Assembly (NCBI RefSeq): GCF_030848805.1
Contig: NC_092364.1
Span: 19,449,447-19,513,446 of the forward strand
Direction of reading: 5' to 3'
Source: Temnothorax longispinosus
Lineage: Eukaryota > Arthropoda > Insecta > Hymenoptera > Formicidae
Length of the DNA: 64,000 bases
How positions within the stretch are numbered: the first letter of the stretch is position 1; every line of letters begins with the position of its first letter. This document shows positions 49,320 to 62,387 of this stretch, piece by piece. A program made the position numbers and the translations under genes. A model generated the notes under the pieces. The model had not been told where the DNA came from, ran no database searches, and worked only from the letters and a program-made list of their open reading frames with translations.

Positions 49320-51935
49320 GTTTGTATAAAAATGTTTATGTCATTTATGTTTAACGCCGAAGTCCTCTGCCAGCGATTGATCTCGGCACGGTCTTTGGGT
49401 GGCCGATAAGTATGTTGATCGAACAGCTTCACGTTAAAAAGAATATCAGATCGTTCCGTAATAACGAGGACAGCACCCAGGCTGAAATTATCGGCACTTC
49501 CGACGCGCTAAACTCTCCGCGTGGATCATCAATCAGCGACGGCGGTCGAGGGATCCACCTGGCCTAATTTTATCGATAATCTCTGCGGGTCCAATCTTGA
49601 TCAGAAATTCCTCGTAATAATAGACAAACGTAACCGTAACGGTCTACCCTCAGGTGAAATATATCGTTACGATGCTTAAAGAAATAGCATGAAAATGATA
49701 GAACGTTGAAGCAACGTGTAATTTTTTTATTCAATTTATGATTTATGTAAATCGTTAAAATTGTTTTTTTCTTATATTAAAAAATTAGTGTAAGAAGAGA
49801 GAGATATTTGTAATTATTATCACATTATTATATAGTCACATATATGCATTCACGTGTGCTATAACTGTTATTTCAAATATAATGTAACAAATTGTTTCGG
49901 TAAAGCATTAATCGCTTAGCTGAATGCTTTAAAACTAACCCTGAAGATACATATGTCGTGTAAAGTATCCAGACAAGATCTACGCATTGCGGAGTGTCTC
50001 GTACACTTGTCGGGGCATACTTTGCGTTCAAAAAGCAGAAAGGGTGAACGAGCACGACATCGCGCGACGTCGGCTATGCGGTTCGTAATAAATCAAATCG
50101 TGTTTTTCAAGGGTGCCGGCCGCGATCCGCGAGCCTTTCGTGCACGAATGGTAATGAAAACCGTTGCACGATACAGCCCGATAACATTCCCCGCGACCAA
50201 GAGACGGGGGACACGCGTGTCTCGCTTACGAAGACAAAGACGAGGACAACGACGACGACGAATCGTTCGCGCAAAACCCATTGCTCCCAAGTACGAGTCT
50301 CATCTCTCGTATTCTCTCATTGCCCGTGCGCTGCACATACCTGCATACGTGTATTCGGAATCGCGAAAAAGAAACAGTCCAAGTCTTTTCTTCAAATGTG
50401 CAGGATGTTTAACAGTTAACACACGCGTACTTTAAAGACAAATTTAAAAATTATGTCGCAACTTGCATGTATAAATCTCTAAATCCATTTTATTATTAAA
50501 AAATTTTCATTTACTACTGTTATTCAAGCTCTGTGGTATCAAAATACTGCACTCTATTAATAAAGTTATCCTATTACTATCATTGTTTTAATATTACATC
50601 CTCTTTTGCGTCACATGCGTGTCGTCTGTTAATAAACTATGTATGAAGTAGCTAATTTGCTTCATTCGCGACATCCTCCTTCTCGCAGTCCATTTAAGCG
50701 CTGTCCGCAAGTCCATTTCGCTGCCGCGATCTTTGTCTCTGTCATGCTCCGGGACAACCGCGATGTAATTAATGCGCGGTACAGCGGGCAGAAGAAAAGC
50801 CCGATCCTGTACGTCTGTCATGGAGGACTCGTCCGACATGGTAGACGGGCGAACGAACGCGACCGCGATGCTCGAAATGCATGTCCTCGCGTGAGAACCG
50901 ACTTGTTCTTACGGTTCGCCGCCGGCTTCCGACCGACGTATGAATATTTGCCTGGCAGAATAATCGATCGATATATTACGGCGAATTAAAGCTTCAAGCG
51001 CGAGCTATTATCGCGAATTTCTGCACGACACCGCGGATATTGAATAATATATTAGTTTATTCCGATATTTCCTTGAGCTAATTGATTTGACGAGCACGCC
51101 GTTGCCACTTCATGTAAAATTATATTATAGAATTAATATTTCAAGAGGATTGCACAATATGAAGACAATGATCTAAAAGAGAAATCGCATATTGGACACC
51201 TTATATATCCGTTTACTTCGCAAATACGATGTGTTTAATTTACATTTAATTAATTCGCCTAAGATAATCGTTTCTCAGCTTCGTGCAAATAGACGCGAAA
51301 TATTCATACGAATTGATCGTCTGCTATGATGATCTCTCATCACCTTGACGTATATTAAATTACTATGGATATTATAGAGGTACTTAAAAGAACGAATATA
51401 GCGAATGTTACATTTCCAAAGTTCTCTCGTTGGTTAGTATTTTGATACCGATTTAATCCGGTAGAATTCAGAATCGTGATACGTTGATAAGGATCTAATA
51501 ACTGCAGCCATCAAAGCTTTCAAGAAATCACATTCTGTCAATATATCCATCGTGTGTCTAGAGTCCATTTTCGTTTCTAATTCAAAATGAGACGTCTATG
51601 TTTGAACATATAATTGATATCCAAAAACTGTCAACTATTTTCAAACTCACAATCAGAGATTCAAAAATCTAATTTGATACGAAACATCTCGTCGCGGTTA
51701 GAGGCGAATAATGCGATTCAAAACTGCTCGCCGGTGCTGAATACGACGGCTCATTAACATTCCGGCTTATTTATTCGGGCCGGGGAGAAGAAACCGCTGC
51801 TTGAAAGCGAAGACGGGATCTTCGGAAGGATTACGTGGCTCGCGCATCTCTCGCGAAAGGAACCACTCTCACTTGTCTTCCTGCTCGCTCGCCTCTGCCG
51901 TATAACTCGTTCTACCTTCGACCAACCTGCCGCGC
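49320..51935. other. Non-coding background
   Basis: AT-rich sequence at 49660-49960 and 50430-50600. A GAC-rich patch near 50230-50268 gives Arg-rich or Asp-rich frames depending on phase. AT-rich sequence with dense stops spans about 51000-51720. No gene supported. Confidence 0.5.
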
Positions 51936-51941
51936 TTTCAG

Positions 51942-52123
51942 TATCCGGATACAACCTGCCGTAGTCAACACGCGCGCGATTTGCTCGCGTCGGATCAAAT
52001 TTTTGTGCGTCCCACATGTTTCTTCTCCGTCACTTTTCGTTTGCTCAAATTCGGAAAACGAATAAAGAAGGTGGACAAAGAAGTGGACCTCTCAAGGCAA
52101 AGTGATATAACGAGGCACGACAG
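51942..52123 (+). CDS. Candidate internal exon, plus strand
   Basis: CGCTTTCAG ends at 51941 after a moderately pyrimidine-rich stretch, and CGACAG/GTAAGCG lies at 52124, a near-consensus donor. The 182-nt block between them is open in one frame (60 codons plus 2 nt). It begins YPDTTCRSQHARDLL and has a basic stretch KFGKRIKKVDKEVDLS. No known domain is recognised and no neighbouring exon could be linked. A minus-strand frame overlaps it. It is one of the better acceptor-donor pairs here but still unproven. Confidence 0.2.
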
Positions 52124-52129
52124 GTAAGC

Positions 52130-55100
52130 GAGACATACGCATGGATTGTGTGATATCAACTTTGTTATCGTGCTTTTGTTGATTTTTAATTCCGCTATCG
52201 ATATCGCTTTCCGGACTTCATCGAAACGCGTCTCTGCATGATAAAAGGAAATAAACTAAAATCGCGAATTATTTGTAAATTATAAATAACGTTTCTGAGC
52301 TCTTGGAGGGTGCTTTATCTGTTCCTGCTATCAGGAAATCGCGGGCGAGATTCTTCTTTCCTCTCTCGTCTGGCATGAGGGGTGAAATCTCAGACGCATT
52401 ATTCAATCGGTGTGTCGTCGTGAACGGAATGCATAAATCGTGCTTAATAATGCGACGGCGACAAAAAGCGTAGAGAGTGCGTACCGTACGAGACTACACT
52501 CGGAATCGGCGCTTAACGGCCGCAAATTAATATAAGCGAGATGGTGGACCCCATCTCGAATCGCTTCATCGAGTATGCGTACCGTGCGAGCGCGATCCGA
52601 TTGCCGTCTCGTCTCGTGAAATTCCTCGACGGCACATCGCGCCGCATCCTGATGACTAGATTTTCGAACTCACTACATTTCAGGGATTATTCTGCATTTC
52701 CAATCCACGAGGGCATTCCACGAACAATAATAAATAGTGAAAACGCATACGACATGAGCAAAGCTAGAATTATTTGTCTTGGAAAAAAAATTTTAATATC
52801 TCCGCAATTTTATCTGTGAACGTAATGATTTTGGAAAACGCGTGTGAGAATAATGGTCCTGCAACGATAACATTTTACCGCGATATATTTACGCGCCTTC
52901 TTTCACTCGCGTGTTTCGTCTAGGAAAGCAAAGTGTGAGACGAAAGCGGTGAAGTTCGAGATGATTGTGCTCTCGACACTTTCTCCGGGAGTGCTTTGTG
53001 GCCCGTAAACTTTCTTCGTTCGACAACCCTCGGTCTCGGCCCAGAAACGGAGGAGAATCAAGAAAACGTAGCGGCGGTGGCGGCAGCGACGATGATACGC
53101 GAACCGAACCGAAAGTTTTTCCGCGGTGGTAGCAGCGCAATCATTTGTTGAACATACCGCCAACAAATCCAATACTCCTAGCGAACGGCGCGAACGCGTG
53201 AATTTTCTTCTCTACTTCTTCGCTCCTATGCCTCGCTCGGATCGAAGGAAAATATATGTGCGCATGTAACACACGAATGATACAAAGGAAGACGCACACG
53301 AATAGGAACACGTTCACACTTGCACATACAGCTTACGTATGCATTTACGAACGACAGTTCATCCGTCTCGTGTGCGTGCACGCGTCAAAGCACGAGAAGC
53401 ACTTCGATCCTCGCGCTATCGGTTGCAGCACGTACACCTCGGATGTAATCGACTCCATCTTAATGTTGTTAACATCAATCTTGATAGGATAGACCGCTAA
53501 AAGTGTTTCCATTATCGGTGTCGTCGCTACGTTTCTCTCTGAGCATGATAACGATATAACAAAATAAAAACAATTCTTTCATACGCATTTTTACTGAGAA
53601 AACATATGTGTATATGTGCATGCGTAAAAGAATGTAACATATATATAATTTTCCAAATATACACGAAATTGTATGATTTAGACTATATAATATAGATTAT
53701 ATAGATTATAGATATATGTATAAATGTGCAAACGCAATTTCGTGATGATCGAAATTCTGTGCGCGAGACTCTCCTTGGTTTTTTTTACGTCGAGAGCACT
53801 TGTCGCACATTGATTCCACGAAATTTGTTTGTATCGGAAGAAAACTCGTGGAAAACGCGCTTTTCCCTCGGCGATTCAACCGCGGGTCCCGGAGCATCCA
53901 GAAGAGGGAAACGTGAGAGGACTCTGGATTTATTCGGATACACTTTCCCGTTTGGAAATACCGCGTGCGCATACGGTGTAACGGCCGCCGCGCGATACCC
54001 GAAGGGCGTGGAAAAGGGCCGATTCCTTAATATCCCCCCGGGACTCGAGGATCAGATAGATATCGGTTAGGTTCGGCTATCTATTCAATATGCCTCCATT
54101 ATTTGGTAGGTGATAAGGTGGAACGGCAGCCCGCCCTTCTCTCGGTTTCAGTCCCGTTCGCCCTCGCGTGCAGGGATAACCTGACTCTCGCACGACCTAC
54201 AACTACATCTTCGCTTCCCTGGGGAGTTCCGCGATGAACGATAGTCCTCTCACCCTACATCTCTTTTCTTTTTTTTATCTCATCTCGTAATACTGCCTTC
54301 GTTTCTGATATACTCGCTGTTTACATCCTCGCGGAGTGGACATGCCGAAAAATCGTTAAACAAATACTTGCACATGTTAATTTTATTAAAATCATTTTAC
54401 GAATTTTCTAAATAGAATAGAATTTAAGCTGATAAAAGTTTTAGAGATGAGAGAGAATGTATATACATATATACATAAAATTATATGTGTTAATATATGT
54501 TCAGAAAAAAGAAATATAAATAAAATTACGTATATAATTTTTAAGTATTTTTCATAGGTTTTTAATTTAGCATCTTTGCTGAAGGAACACCACGAGATCT
54601 TCAAATAGAAAACCGACATTTTCTTACGCGTGTTTTAGTGCTTCCGGGTGTCGGAGTTCATTTGTGCAAATCTATTTTGTCGCGACTTCCGCGAGACGTC
54701 AACATATAGCACCGTTGTCGAATATACAAGCGCGCGCGTTCGCGTCGTGCGTTGAATTGCGACTCGATGGTTTCCAGGTTACCTCGTGCGCACCTTTTCA
54801 CAGAGAAGAAACATGGTGTAGGGTCCATAAAGGCGGGCGTATCTCGCCTCGTATCTCGACGGCGGCGGTAAAACCGCTGCGCGCCGCTCGGGGTGTGGAG
54901 CCCCTAAGGGTACACAATGGGCCCCATATGTTTGCGGGGGTGTATAACGTACCGCGCTCCATCGGGACCTCGATCGACCTCCCGTTCCTCTCCTCATCCC
55001 CGTCTCCTCGTCCTCTCCCGTCGGTTTCCTCGATGTACGCCGTGGTTTCTCTACCTCGCGGAGTGTTACCTCGCAAAATCGTTTCGCGCGAATGCACACT

Positions 55101-58100
55101 TGGCTCGAGGATGTAGTCTCATAGGATATCGAGCCGATGTTTATGTGAAACTAATCGAGCCGTCGCGTCGAGCGAAACAATGATATAAATATACGTCAAT
55201 AATATTTAATAATACTCATTGTCAGAGACTTTGCTATGATAAAAAGCTTTCAATCTTTCCATCTTTCCTAATTTTTTTCCTCGATATCCATAGGACAAAA
55301 CACTCGCGCTGCACTATGCCGCGTCGCGATTGCACGAACGCGAATGAGCACGCGACGGTTCGGTGCAATACATATGACGAGATCTCGCGCACCCTTACTG
55401 GCTGATTATCTCGAAAATGACTGGCAGCCTTGTTTGATACGGCACGCAAAAAATGTACGATTAACCCGGAGGTATGCGCGATCGTTAACGATGTAGACCT
55501 TTTCAAGTATCGTGTACCGCATTGCAATCGCGCGTGTAAACGGCGCTCCGGGAGATCTACGTTACCATAAAGACCCGTATCGTTAGCAAGGAGCACATGC
55601 CGATATTACAAAAACGCTGGCTTTAATTACGTTTATGGCGAACCGTGAGATCGTAAGTGGTACCGACGTAACATTTAGCTTTCCGAACTTTTCGTGAGAC
55701 ATGCGAGTTATGCGACGATGCAGGGGGAAAAATGGTTGTAATTTTTACAGGAGAAGAGATCAATGGTGCTATAAATAACGCGTTGCGTGCACTATGATTA
55801 TTTTAATTTTCCACAAATATATACACATATACATACGCGCACGCGCACACACACTTTTGCTACACGTAAGATATCATACAACATGTGAAACATAATAAAA
55901 ATTTCATGCATCTTGTATACTAAAATCTGATTATTTTACAATTAGTCACAAATTGCGTCTTCTAGATAAAGAAATTGTTAGTCCTGACGAGCTATCAGAC
56001 CGAAAATCCGGCGTGAAAGCTCAGCATCGCCTAATTATGGTGTGCGTATATGGAGACTAACGAGTTTTAATGGACTCGAATCGAATGCACTTGAAAGCAC
56101 CGAGCGCCACATTGGCAGGTCGCGTCAATCAGATAGCATCGTCGAAACGTAGCAGAGAGAGGGTCGCTGAAGTGCCGATAACCACGATCCGGCTTCCTGC
56201 TTTAATTTAATTGGACGATCGCCAGTCACGCGTGCCGCCTGATAAATAATTAACGCGTCTAGTCTAGATCGATTATCGAGGCGTCGCGTCGCGTCGCGAA
56301 TAGGGGATAAAACGAAGGGTAAGCGCGAGGATGCTGGGGGGAGGACGCTGGACCTGTGTCTCACATCCGTCGCTGAGAATTATTTTACCTTCATTTATTG
56401 TCAGCGCTGCCTTATCGCGACGGAAAGAAACGTGGAATGAAAACGTTACCCGTCACGCGAGTCGCGGCAAGATGTGTTCTCCGGAAGTTACGGCATCTAA
56501 CAGTCGTCGCACTTACAAAGTAACCCTTACGCCTATCTGCGATCGGCTGTTTGCCACAATGTAACGAAGCACGGCAATGTCGCTAAAATCTTAGACTGCA
56601 TTTACGTGAAATCAATAAAAGCATGCGTCGTGCATAAGCAGCTTGGGAGGAAAATTACCCGTATTCCGAGTGCATTATAATTAATGAACTCGATTATACA
56701 TCTTGAAACTTCATTACAGTTTATCCGCTTTATCAAGTACAGTCATTAGGGAAAATGCTTCTTATTAGTAGTAAAATATCCCTTCATTCGCCGTGCTCGC
56801 GATCCAGCAATTTGGGTCAAAGCATGTCGCTAATAACGCTTAATGCACCCTTCACAATTGTTTCAATATGACGTACCATTTCTTCACAGTCCAGAAATCG
56901 CACTTTCCGAATATAGATTGACGCTTTGACCTCGGAAAAATACACTTTCGCGTACCTATAATCGATTTTTTATCAATAAAAGGCCAATTGCAAAATTAAT
57001 GAAAAAAATACGGTAAATTGGGACACCCAGAATATATCGGTAATCGTCCTGTACATACACAGGCTCTAATGACTATGGTGATTATGCTGCAGTATAAGCG
57101 TATTGGCGTATACCTATAATATAGCAGATATAGCTGAAGCGCGAAGAAGATCCGCAGACGAACGAGTGGTCCATCTCAATTATGGGGGGGAATATTAAAC
57201 GTACCGCTGTAATACATGCTTAAACTGCTTCGTGTATTGGCAGTCCGCTTTGGGAATGCTTAACGATATCGATTACCTGCCCACAAGATTCTCGCACACA
57301 TCGTAAACGAATAGACTAGTAATAAGCTTTTATCGTAAACGAGGTGACACTTATAATTATTATGCCGGCACGGTGAAATAGTATATATATCGCGGTACGA
57401 TACCGACATCGGTGTTAAGATATTGACTTAAGGAGCGTCTTAAACGACGTGTGCTAATTTCTTGCTACGGATGCAGTATTTACGAGCTTGTTTATTCCTG
57501 CGATAATATTCTATAATTCGATATCACCGGCGGGTATATGAGATGCAATACGTAATATATGAAAAATCCTAATAGAAGCAATTTTTTTGATCAATACGGG
57601 CTGTTTAATCGTCGCCGAATAAAAATTATGTTCATTCGAACAGGTGCAACGTAATGCGAGTGTTCAGCTGTCCCTCGCGTACGATGTTTGCCTATCACAG
57701 GATACGTCAATCTTTTAATTTCGTGAAATATATTCCAACGCTATCGCTGGAATTAGCCTTATCTTTACCATATACTGCCCTTCCCATCGTTTCGAAGGTT
57801 TTGCGAGGCAAAACCGATAATATGTTTATCGTCTTATTTACGTAACCACCTTGGCGACTTTGTTCAAGCTCCGTGAATTTGAATCGTCAAGACAAATCAG
57901 ATCGCGATTGGGCAAAAATGTTCCTGATAATTTCTTTTCGTGAAACGTATACGTTCGTCCTGAATAAAATGTAAAAAGGGCACGTTCCATAAAATGCTGG
58001 CCGCCCCTCCTTCGCACGGCAGAAGATAAATATCATCGCGAGTGCACTGCACCGGAACTCTGGAGCTGGCGTTCATTATAGCCGCTTAATGGCGCGATTT

Positions 58101-59110
58101 ACCATTGAAAAAAGCTGGCGACACCGTCTGAATGAGCCATTACGGGTCGCTCTACAGAAATAATTATCGCAGTATTGACACAAAAGGGCGCGCTGGCTGG
58201 CACAGACGCGGCGAATGCCTCATTGGTGGTACACCGAGATGGACGCGAGTGAGAAAAGGACCCCTCGTCTTTTTCCCGCGCATCGTTCTCCCCATTTTCC
58301 TGCCTCTTTGTCACCCCTTTTTCTCTACAATCTATTTATGCCGCGAAAAAGAAACGCGCGTGAGTGAATAAGTGAGTGAGAAAGTAAATGCGAGTGCAAG
58401 AGAGAAAGAGATAAAGATGTAGGGTAACGAAAACATATGCGGAAGGAACGAGAGATATAGGAGCAAAGAGGGGAAAGGAGACGAGAGAAACAAATCTGTG
58501 GCAGAATGGAGATGGCGGCTCTTGGAAGGGCAGATTGTTTGTTTGTCGGGAGCTCTCGTGCGCACAAACAAGTGGAAACAAATAATATCCTGGCCGCATT
58601 ACGAGAAGGAGTCGATGGCGAACCGGGAGGACTCGGTGTGTGCAGTTAGGGTGGCTCCGTCTTTCTCTCTTTCTCTTTCTCTCCCTCTCTCTCTCTCTTT
58701 TACTCTCAGCTTCCCATGATTGCCCCAGGGCGACAGTAACGAGGCAAACGAGTGCCGCATATCCCGTCATTAATGCCGGCCTCGGGCCCACGCGTCGTTT
58801 TTCCCCGCTCGTGCGTTCGTTTTCACGATTTAGCGCACACATATCTTCGCCGATATAACGGTCCCACAACCGATCCGATTAACGCATCTCGAAAATTGAC
58901 TCGCACGTTTAGAGAATAATGATCGAAACGTATCAGTATCTTCGTTTGCATTCAGTCGCACCTTTGTGAGAAATAAGCATTTGTGCCTATATTCAAAGAA
59001 CAATAAATGTTACTTTGATTTCTATCATATATTCTGTTTGTTATATCACATTGTAGCATTTAAAAAGTCAGATTATTGTAGAAATTGAAAAATATAAGTC
59101 TTGCCTTACA
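52130..59110. other. Non-coding background
   Basis: AT-rich sequence with overlapping tatagatta units near 53680-53720; alternating AC/GC at 55836-55855; a (GCGTC)3 repeat at 56281-56298; AT-rich sequence across 56580-57640; GT/GA-rich sequence at 58350-58400; and a CT-rich run at 58663-58718. Long frames at 54664-55116 and 58336-58869 (minus) reflect GC-rich or simple sequence, not recognisable proteins. Confidence 0.5.
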
Positions 59111-59118
59111 TTTAAATA

Positions 59119-59321
59119 GGGGAGACTGGAGCTAATTGTTACAGGGGTAAAATGATACAGCTATAAAAATGTGGGTTCATGAAACCGTCTAAAAAACGCT
59201 AACGCGATTGTGAAATGTATGATTATTTAGCTTCAAAATGCGTTTATCTAGCGTTTTTTAGTCGGTTTTATGACTTACTTTTTATAACTGTATCATTGTA
59301 ACAATTAGCTCCAGTCTCCCC
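59119..59321. mobile_element. Palindromic MITE, Tc1/mariner-type target site
   Basis: The element begins GGGGAGACTGGAGCTAATTG and ends with its exact reverse complement. The first 25 bp of each end are perfectly inverted. After an 8-nt insertion in the left arm, similarity continues through ATGATACAG and CTAAAAAACGCTA, so left arm 59119-59201 pairs with right arm 59249-59321 around a loop of about 47 nt. TA dinucleotides flank it at 59117-59118 and 59322-59323, matching the TA target duplication of Tc1/mariner elements. It is 203 bp with no open frame, so it is a non-autonomous miniature element needing a transposase supplied elsewhere. It could alternatively be transcribed as a hairpin RNA. 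Confidence 0.9.
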
Positions 59322-59323
59322 TA

Positions 59324-61730
59324 CGTATACTCATTGTTATATATTAGAAATTACAATTAAAAAAATAATAGGTATGCTTGAAAAAGCATTACTTTTGTAA
59401 AAAGCACATTTTTTTATTCATAACAACTACCAAGTCTCTTAAGCAACTTATATATAGTTTTTAATTATCTTTATAGTTTCATCGAGCGATAATAACTAAT
59501 TCGGCGCGGCCTTTTCGCTTTTATGCCAACCACGTAAATAATTTTAATATGGTAATTAATTTGTACGGGCGAGAACATCGAGAACAGGAATAGCTCGGTA
59601 TATTAAACGGGCATATGTATTTATGAGCGGAGCACGACGTAATCGGTGGACAAAGCAGTTATTCCGCGGTGAAACGCGCCATGGACGAGGTTGCTTCGAA
59701 ATTGGCCGAGGATAGTCATAAAGGAATAAACCGCCGGCGCCATAAAAGCGACCGACGTGGATCAGTCAGGAAATTGTCGGCGCGATGGCACGACGAGGAG
59801 GAGATGCTAGAGAATCCGTGCTTTCGGATGAACGTACGCGAGGGGACGTTCATTCATTACCCGAGCCGATTCTCGTGGTATCGTAAATCCGCGGAAACTC
59901 CGGAAATCTAGTAATTGAGTCACATCTCTCGCTTGTCAGAAAATAATATTACCCTCAAGAAAGTTTGTTCGACCAATGTAAATAATTGCGCAATTTGTAA
60001 TTACGCAGAAACTGGGCTATACATACGTTTAACATATAATCAACATAATATAAGCAACATTAATATATTTTTAAAAGAAATTATCAAATAAGATACTTGT
60101 TGATAGTTCGTGATACATTATGTTAAATAATTCTTATTGCCTACTTTACGAACGAGCAATCGTCAAAGTTGATAAATGTGCAACGTGAAATTATACAGCG
60201 TTACTATCAAGTATTTACATGACTTCAGATGCTTGTCTAGTTTGCGCGATCGCGAATACGATAACATTAGAAGTCATTAACGGCTATTTCGCCATTAATG
60301 AATTTTGTAGAAGACGAGCGAGAGAGCCGGTTCCTTAGCCGCTCTGTATCCTCGCACACGACGATTTGCTGTATATCCGTTATTTATCCTCTGTTCGACC
60401 GCCGACCAGCTTAATTGCTCAGCCAACATCGGTAGCGCTACCTCCATTAGCCTACAAGCCGCTTCATTTACACTCAGCGTGCCGCGTATATGCGCAAACG
60501 TACAGAATGTTTCGGCGTCTTTTGCATTGTTACTCGCGGCCCGTCTCGTTCGAGGATCGATAAATTGTCAAGGAAAAAGTGAAGGTTTCGTACACGTATC
60601 GCCTACTGCAAGCGTACATTTAACGTTTCCCATAATCAACTTTTTATCAGCTTTAATTAGTCACGTGAACGAATGACTTCATTCATTTACTGCAATATAT
60701 AAGAAATACATATTGCACAAACAACCTTTTACTTTTACTTGAAATTAAATTGAAAGTTATATAACATGTTATTATTATTTAGTAATAAAAAATATAAAAT
60801 AATTACAATAACCAAACGTGTAATTATATATATTTACGTTATATAATCGAATACAGTTAATGTAGCTCTTGATATAATATATATTCTCAAGCAGTTAAAT
60901 CGCAAGAAACAAGTTATCGAAAATCGAAAAAATTGCCACTCTCATAAAAACATGCGTTTGTGCGAATACATACGTGCGCAGAAATGCACGTGTATTTTCC
61001 GCCGGCAAATGCTACCCGAGTACAAGACCACTCGAGTACACTGCATACACGACAGCTAATGGTTCGCATTGCACAGGTAATCCTGCCGCATGATCGTCTC
61101 TCCCAGTTGCACCTGCTCGACATTCACCATCTCCGCGGGACACGTGTAAATTTATCATTTATCTATTCGCTCGTGCCCGATGACTGACAGTGTTTACGCA
61201 TTTATACTTTGGAAAAGCATCGAGAGATCGGTGATACATTCTCGATTTAAAATTGTCGCAAATCGGGATTTAAACGTGGAACAAAAATATCTCGATTAAA
61301 AGATAATTAATTTTGTGCGCGCAAATTATTAAATGCTTTTCTTTTAGCAACCGAACAACCAACCTTCGAAACCGAGAATATATTACGAGGATTCCTTTTT
61401 ATAAAAAAAGAGTATTGCAAAATTAATTTGTTTACAGCACAGTTTGTTTCGCAAAAATCGCTCGCTCGCTCGAGATAAGCCACTTTCGGGATCAGCAGGT
61501 GCTCGGGCAAGATTCTGCTGTATAATGAGCTGGGCTCGTTAATCGTGTAATCGATCGATCGATTAGCTTTACGGTTTTATATTTACAAATTACTATGTTT
61601 ACCTCTCCCTGCCTCTGATAAAAAAAGGCTAGCAATTATTCGTGTATGTACGACAGAAATGCAGCAATGATGTTATACAAGAAGTAGCAGTTATCGCCAA
61701 GCCTCTGCCATAACAGATTTCCGCGGTTCT
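59324..61730. other. Non-coding background
   Basis: AT-rich sequence at 59330-59500, 59940-60300 and 60680-60900. The 18-bp palindrome at 61548-61565 and a CTCG tetramer repeat near 61459-61473 are the only structured items. The frame at 59669-59911 is mixed-composition but unrecognised. Confidence 0.5.
61548..61565. repeat. 18-bp perfect palindrome TAATCGATCGATCGATTA
   Basis: The sequence is its own reverse complement and contains TAATCGAT in each orientation. TAATC is a core recognised by Bicoid/Otx-class homeodomains, and the overlapping ATCGAT repeats resemble DREF-like elements. Binding is inference from motif resemblance only. Confidence 0.6.
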
Positions 61731-61736
61731 CCCGGC

Positions 61737-62387
61737 ATGTTTCATTCTGTTTTCGAAAGTAAGTTCTCTTTCTCGAACGGATATACAAGTACAGCTAAGT
61801 GTTCGGTTTCATCGTCGAGGGTAGGGATGCGCGATTTCAGCTGGATATATGCTAGTCGAGTTCCTTTGAGGCGTAGTCTTCGAGAATACCTTCTCTGTCG
61901 CCTCCCCTCCCCTCGAGAGCTTTCACAGGCAGACAAAGCCAGCCCTTTCCATGGTAGTCTTTGCACCCTCCGAATATCTCTGCCTCGCGTTTCTCGATTC
62001 TTCCTCCTCGATCTTCTCCTTCGATCCTCCCGGTCTCTCTCTGTCTCGCATGCGCTCTCTTTCCACGGCGCGACGACAACGACGACGACAGCATTGATTG
62101 CAGGTTCACGGTCTGGAACCTCAATTGTCGCATCTAAGGCACGCTTCCACGCCTCGAACAATCGCCTCACTGCCGCTTTCGCGTCTCGTCCTCATAATCC
62201 GTCGCTTCCATCTCCACCTCCACCTTCCTTCTTCACAACCATCATCCGCCTCCTCTTCTCCTTCTCCACTATCGTCGATGAAAAGCGCCTCTCGCTTCTG
62301 AAAACGAGACTCTCCGTCTTGTCGTCTTCGTCGTCGCGCTTTCGTCATCCACCACATCGTTTCGCTCCGACAAAGTATATTCGTTGA
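61737..62387 (+). CDS. Doubtful 216-codon open frame, longest in window
   Basis: ATG at 61737 to TGA at 62385-62387. Much of it is pyrimidine-rich, which removes stops on the plus strand and gives a Ser/Leu/Arg/Pro-biased product with a short threonine run. There is no recognised domain. Minus-strand frames overlap much of it. A consensus donor GAAA/GTAAGTTC starts at 61759, only 22 nt after the ATG, so a tiny first exon (MFHSVFE) is an alternative reading. Compositional artefact is the most likely explanation. Confidence 0.1.
   Translation: MFHSVFESKFSFSNGYTSTAKCSVSSSRVGMRDFSWIYASRVPLRRSLREYLLCRLPSPRELSQADKASPFHGSLCTLRISLPRVSRFFLLDLLLRSSRSLSVSHALSFHGATTTTTTALIAGSRSGTSIVASKARFHASNNRLTAAFASRPHNPSLPSPPPPSFFTTIIRLLFSFSTIVDEKRLSLLKTRLSVLSSSSSRFRHPPHRFAPTKYIR

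Noticed and set aside
54664..55116. 150-codon plus-strand frame
   Set aside because: Two overlapping minus-strand frames of similar length and no recognised domain; GC-rich stop depletion explains it.
58336..58869. 177-codon minus-strand frame
   Set aside because: Mostly simple GA/CT sequence translated as Arg/Glu/Ser/Leu repeats.
62135..62144. TAAGGCACGC, identical to the first 10 nt of miR-124
   Set aside because: Identity stops after 10 nt and no complementary star arm or hairpin is present nearby.
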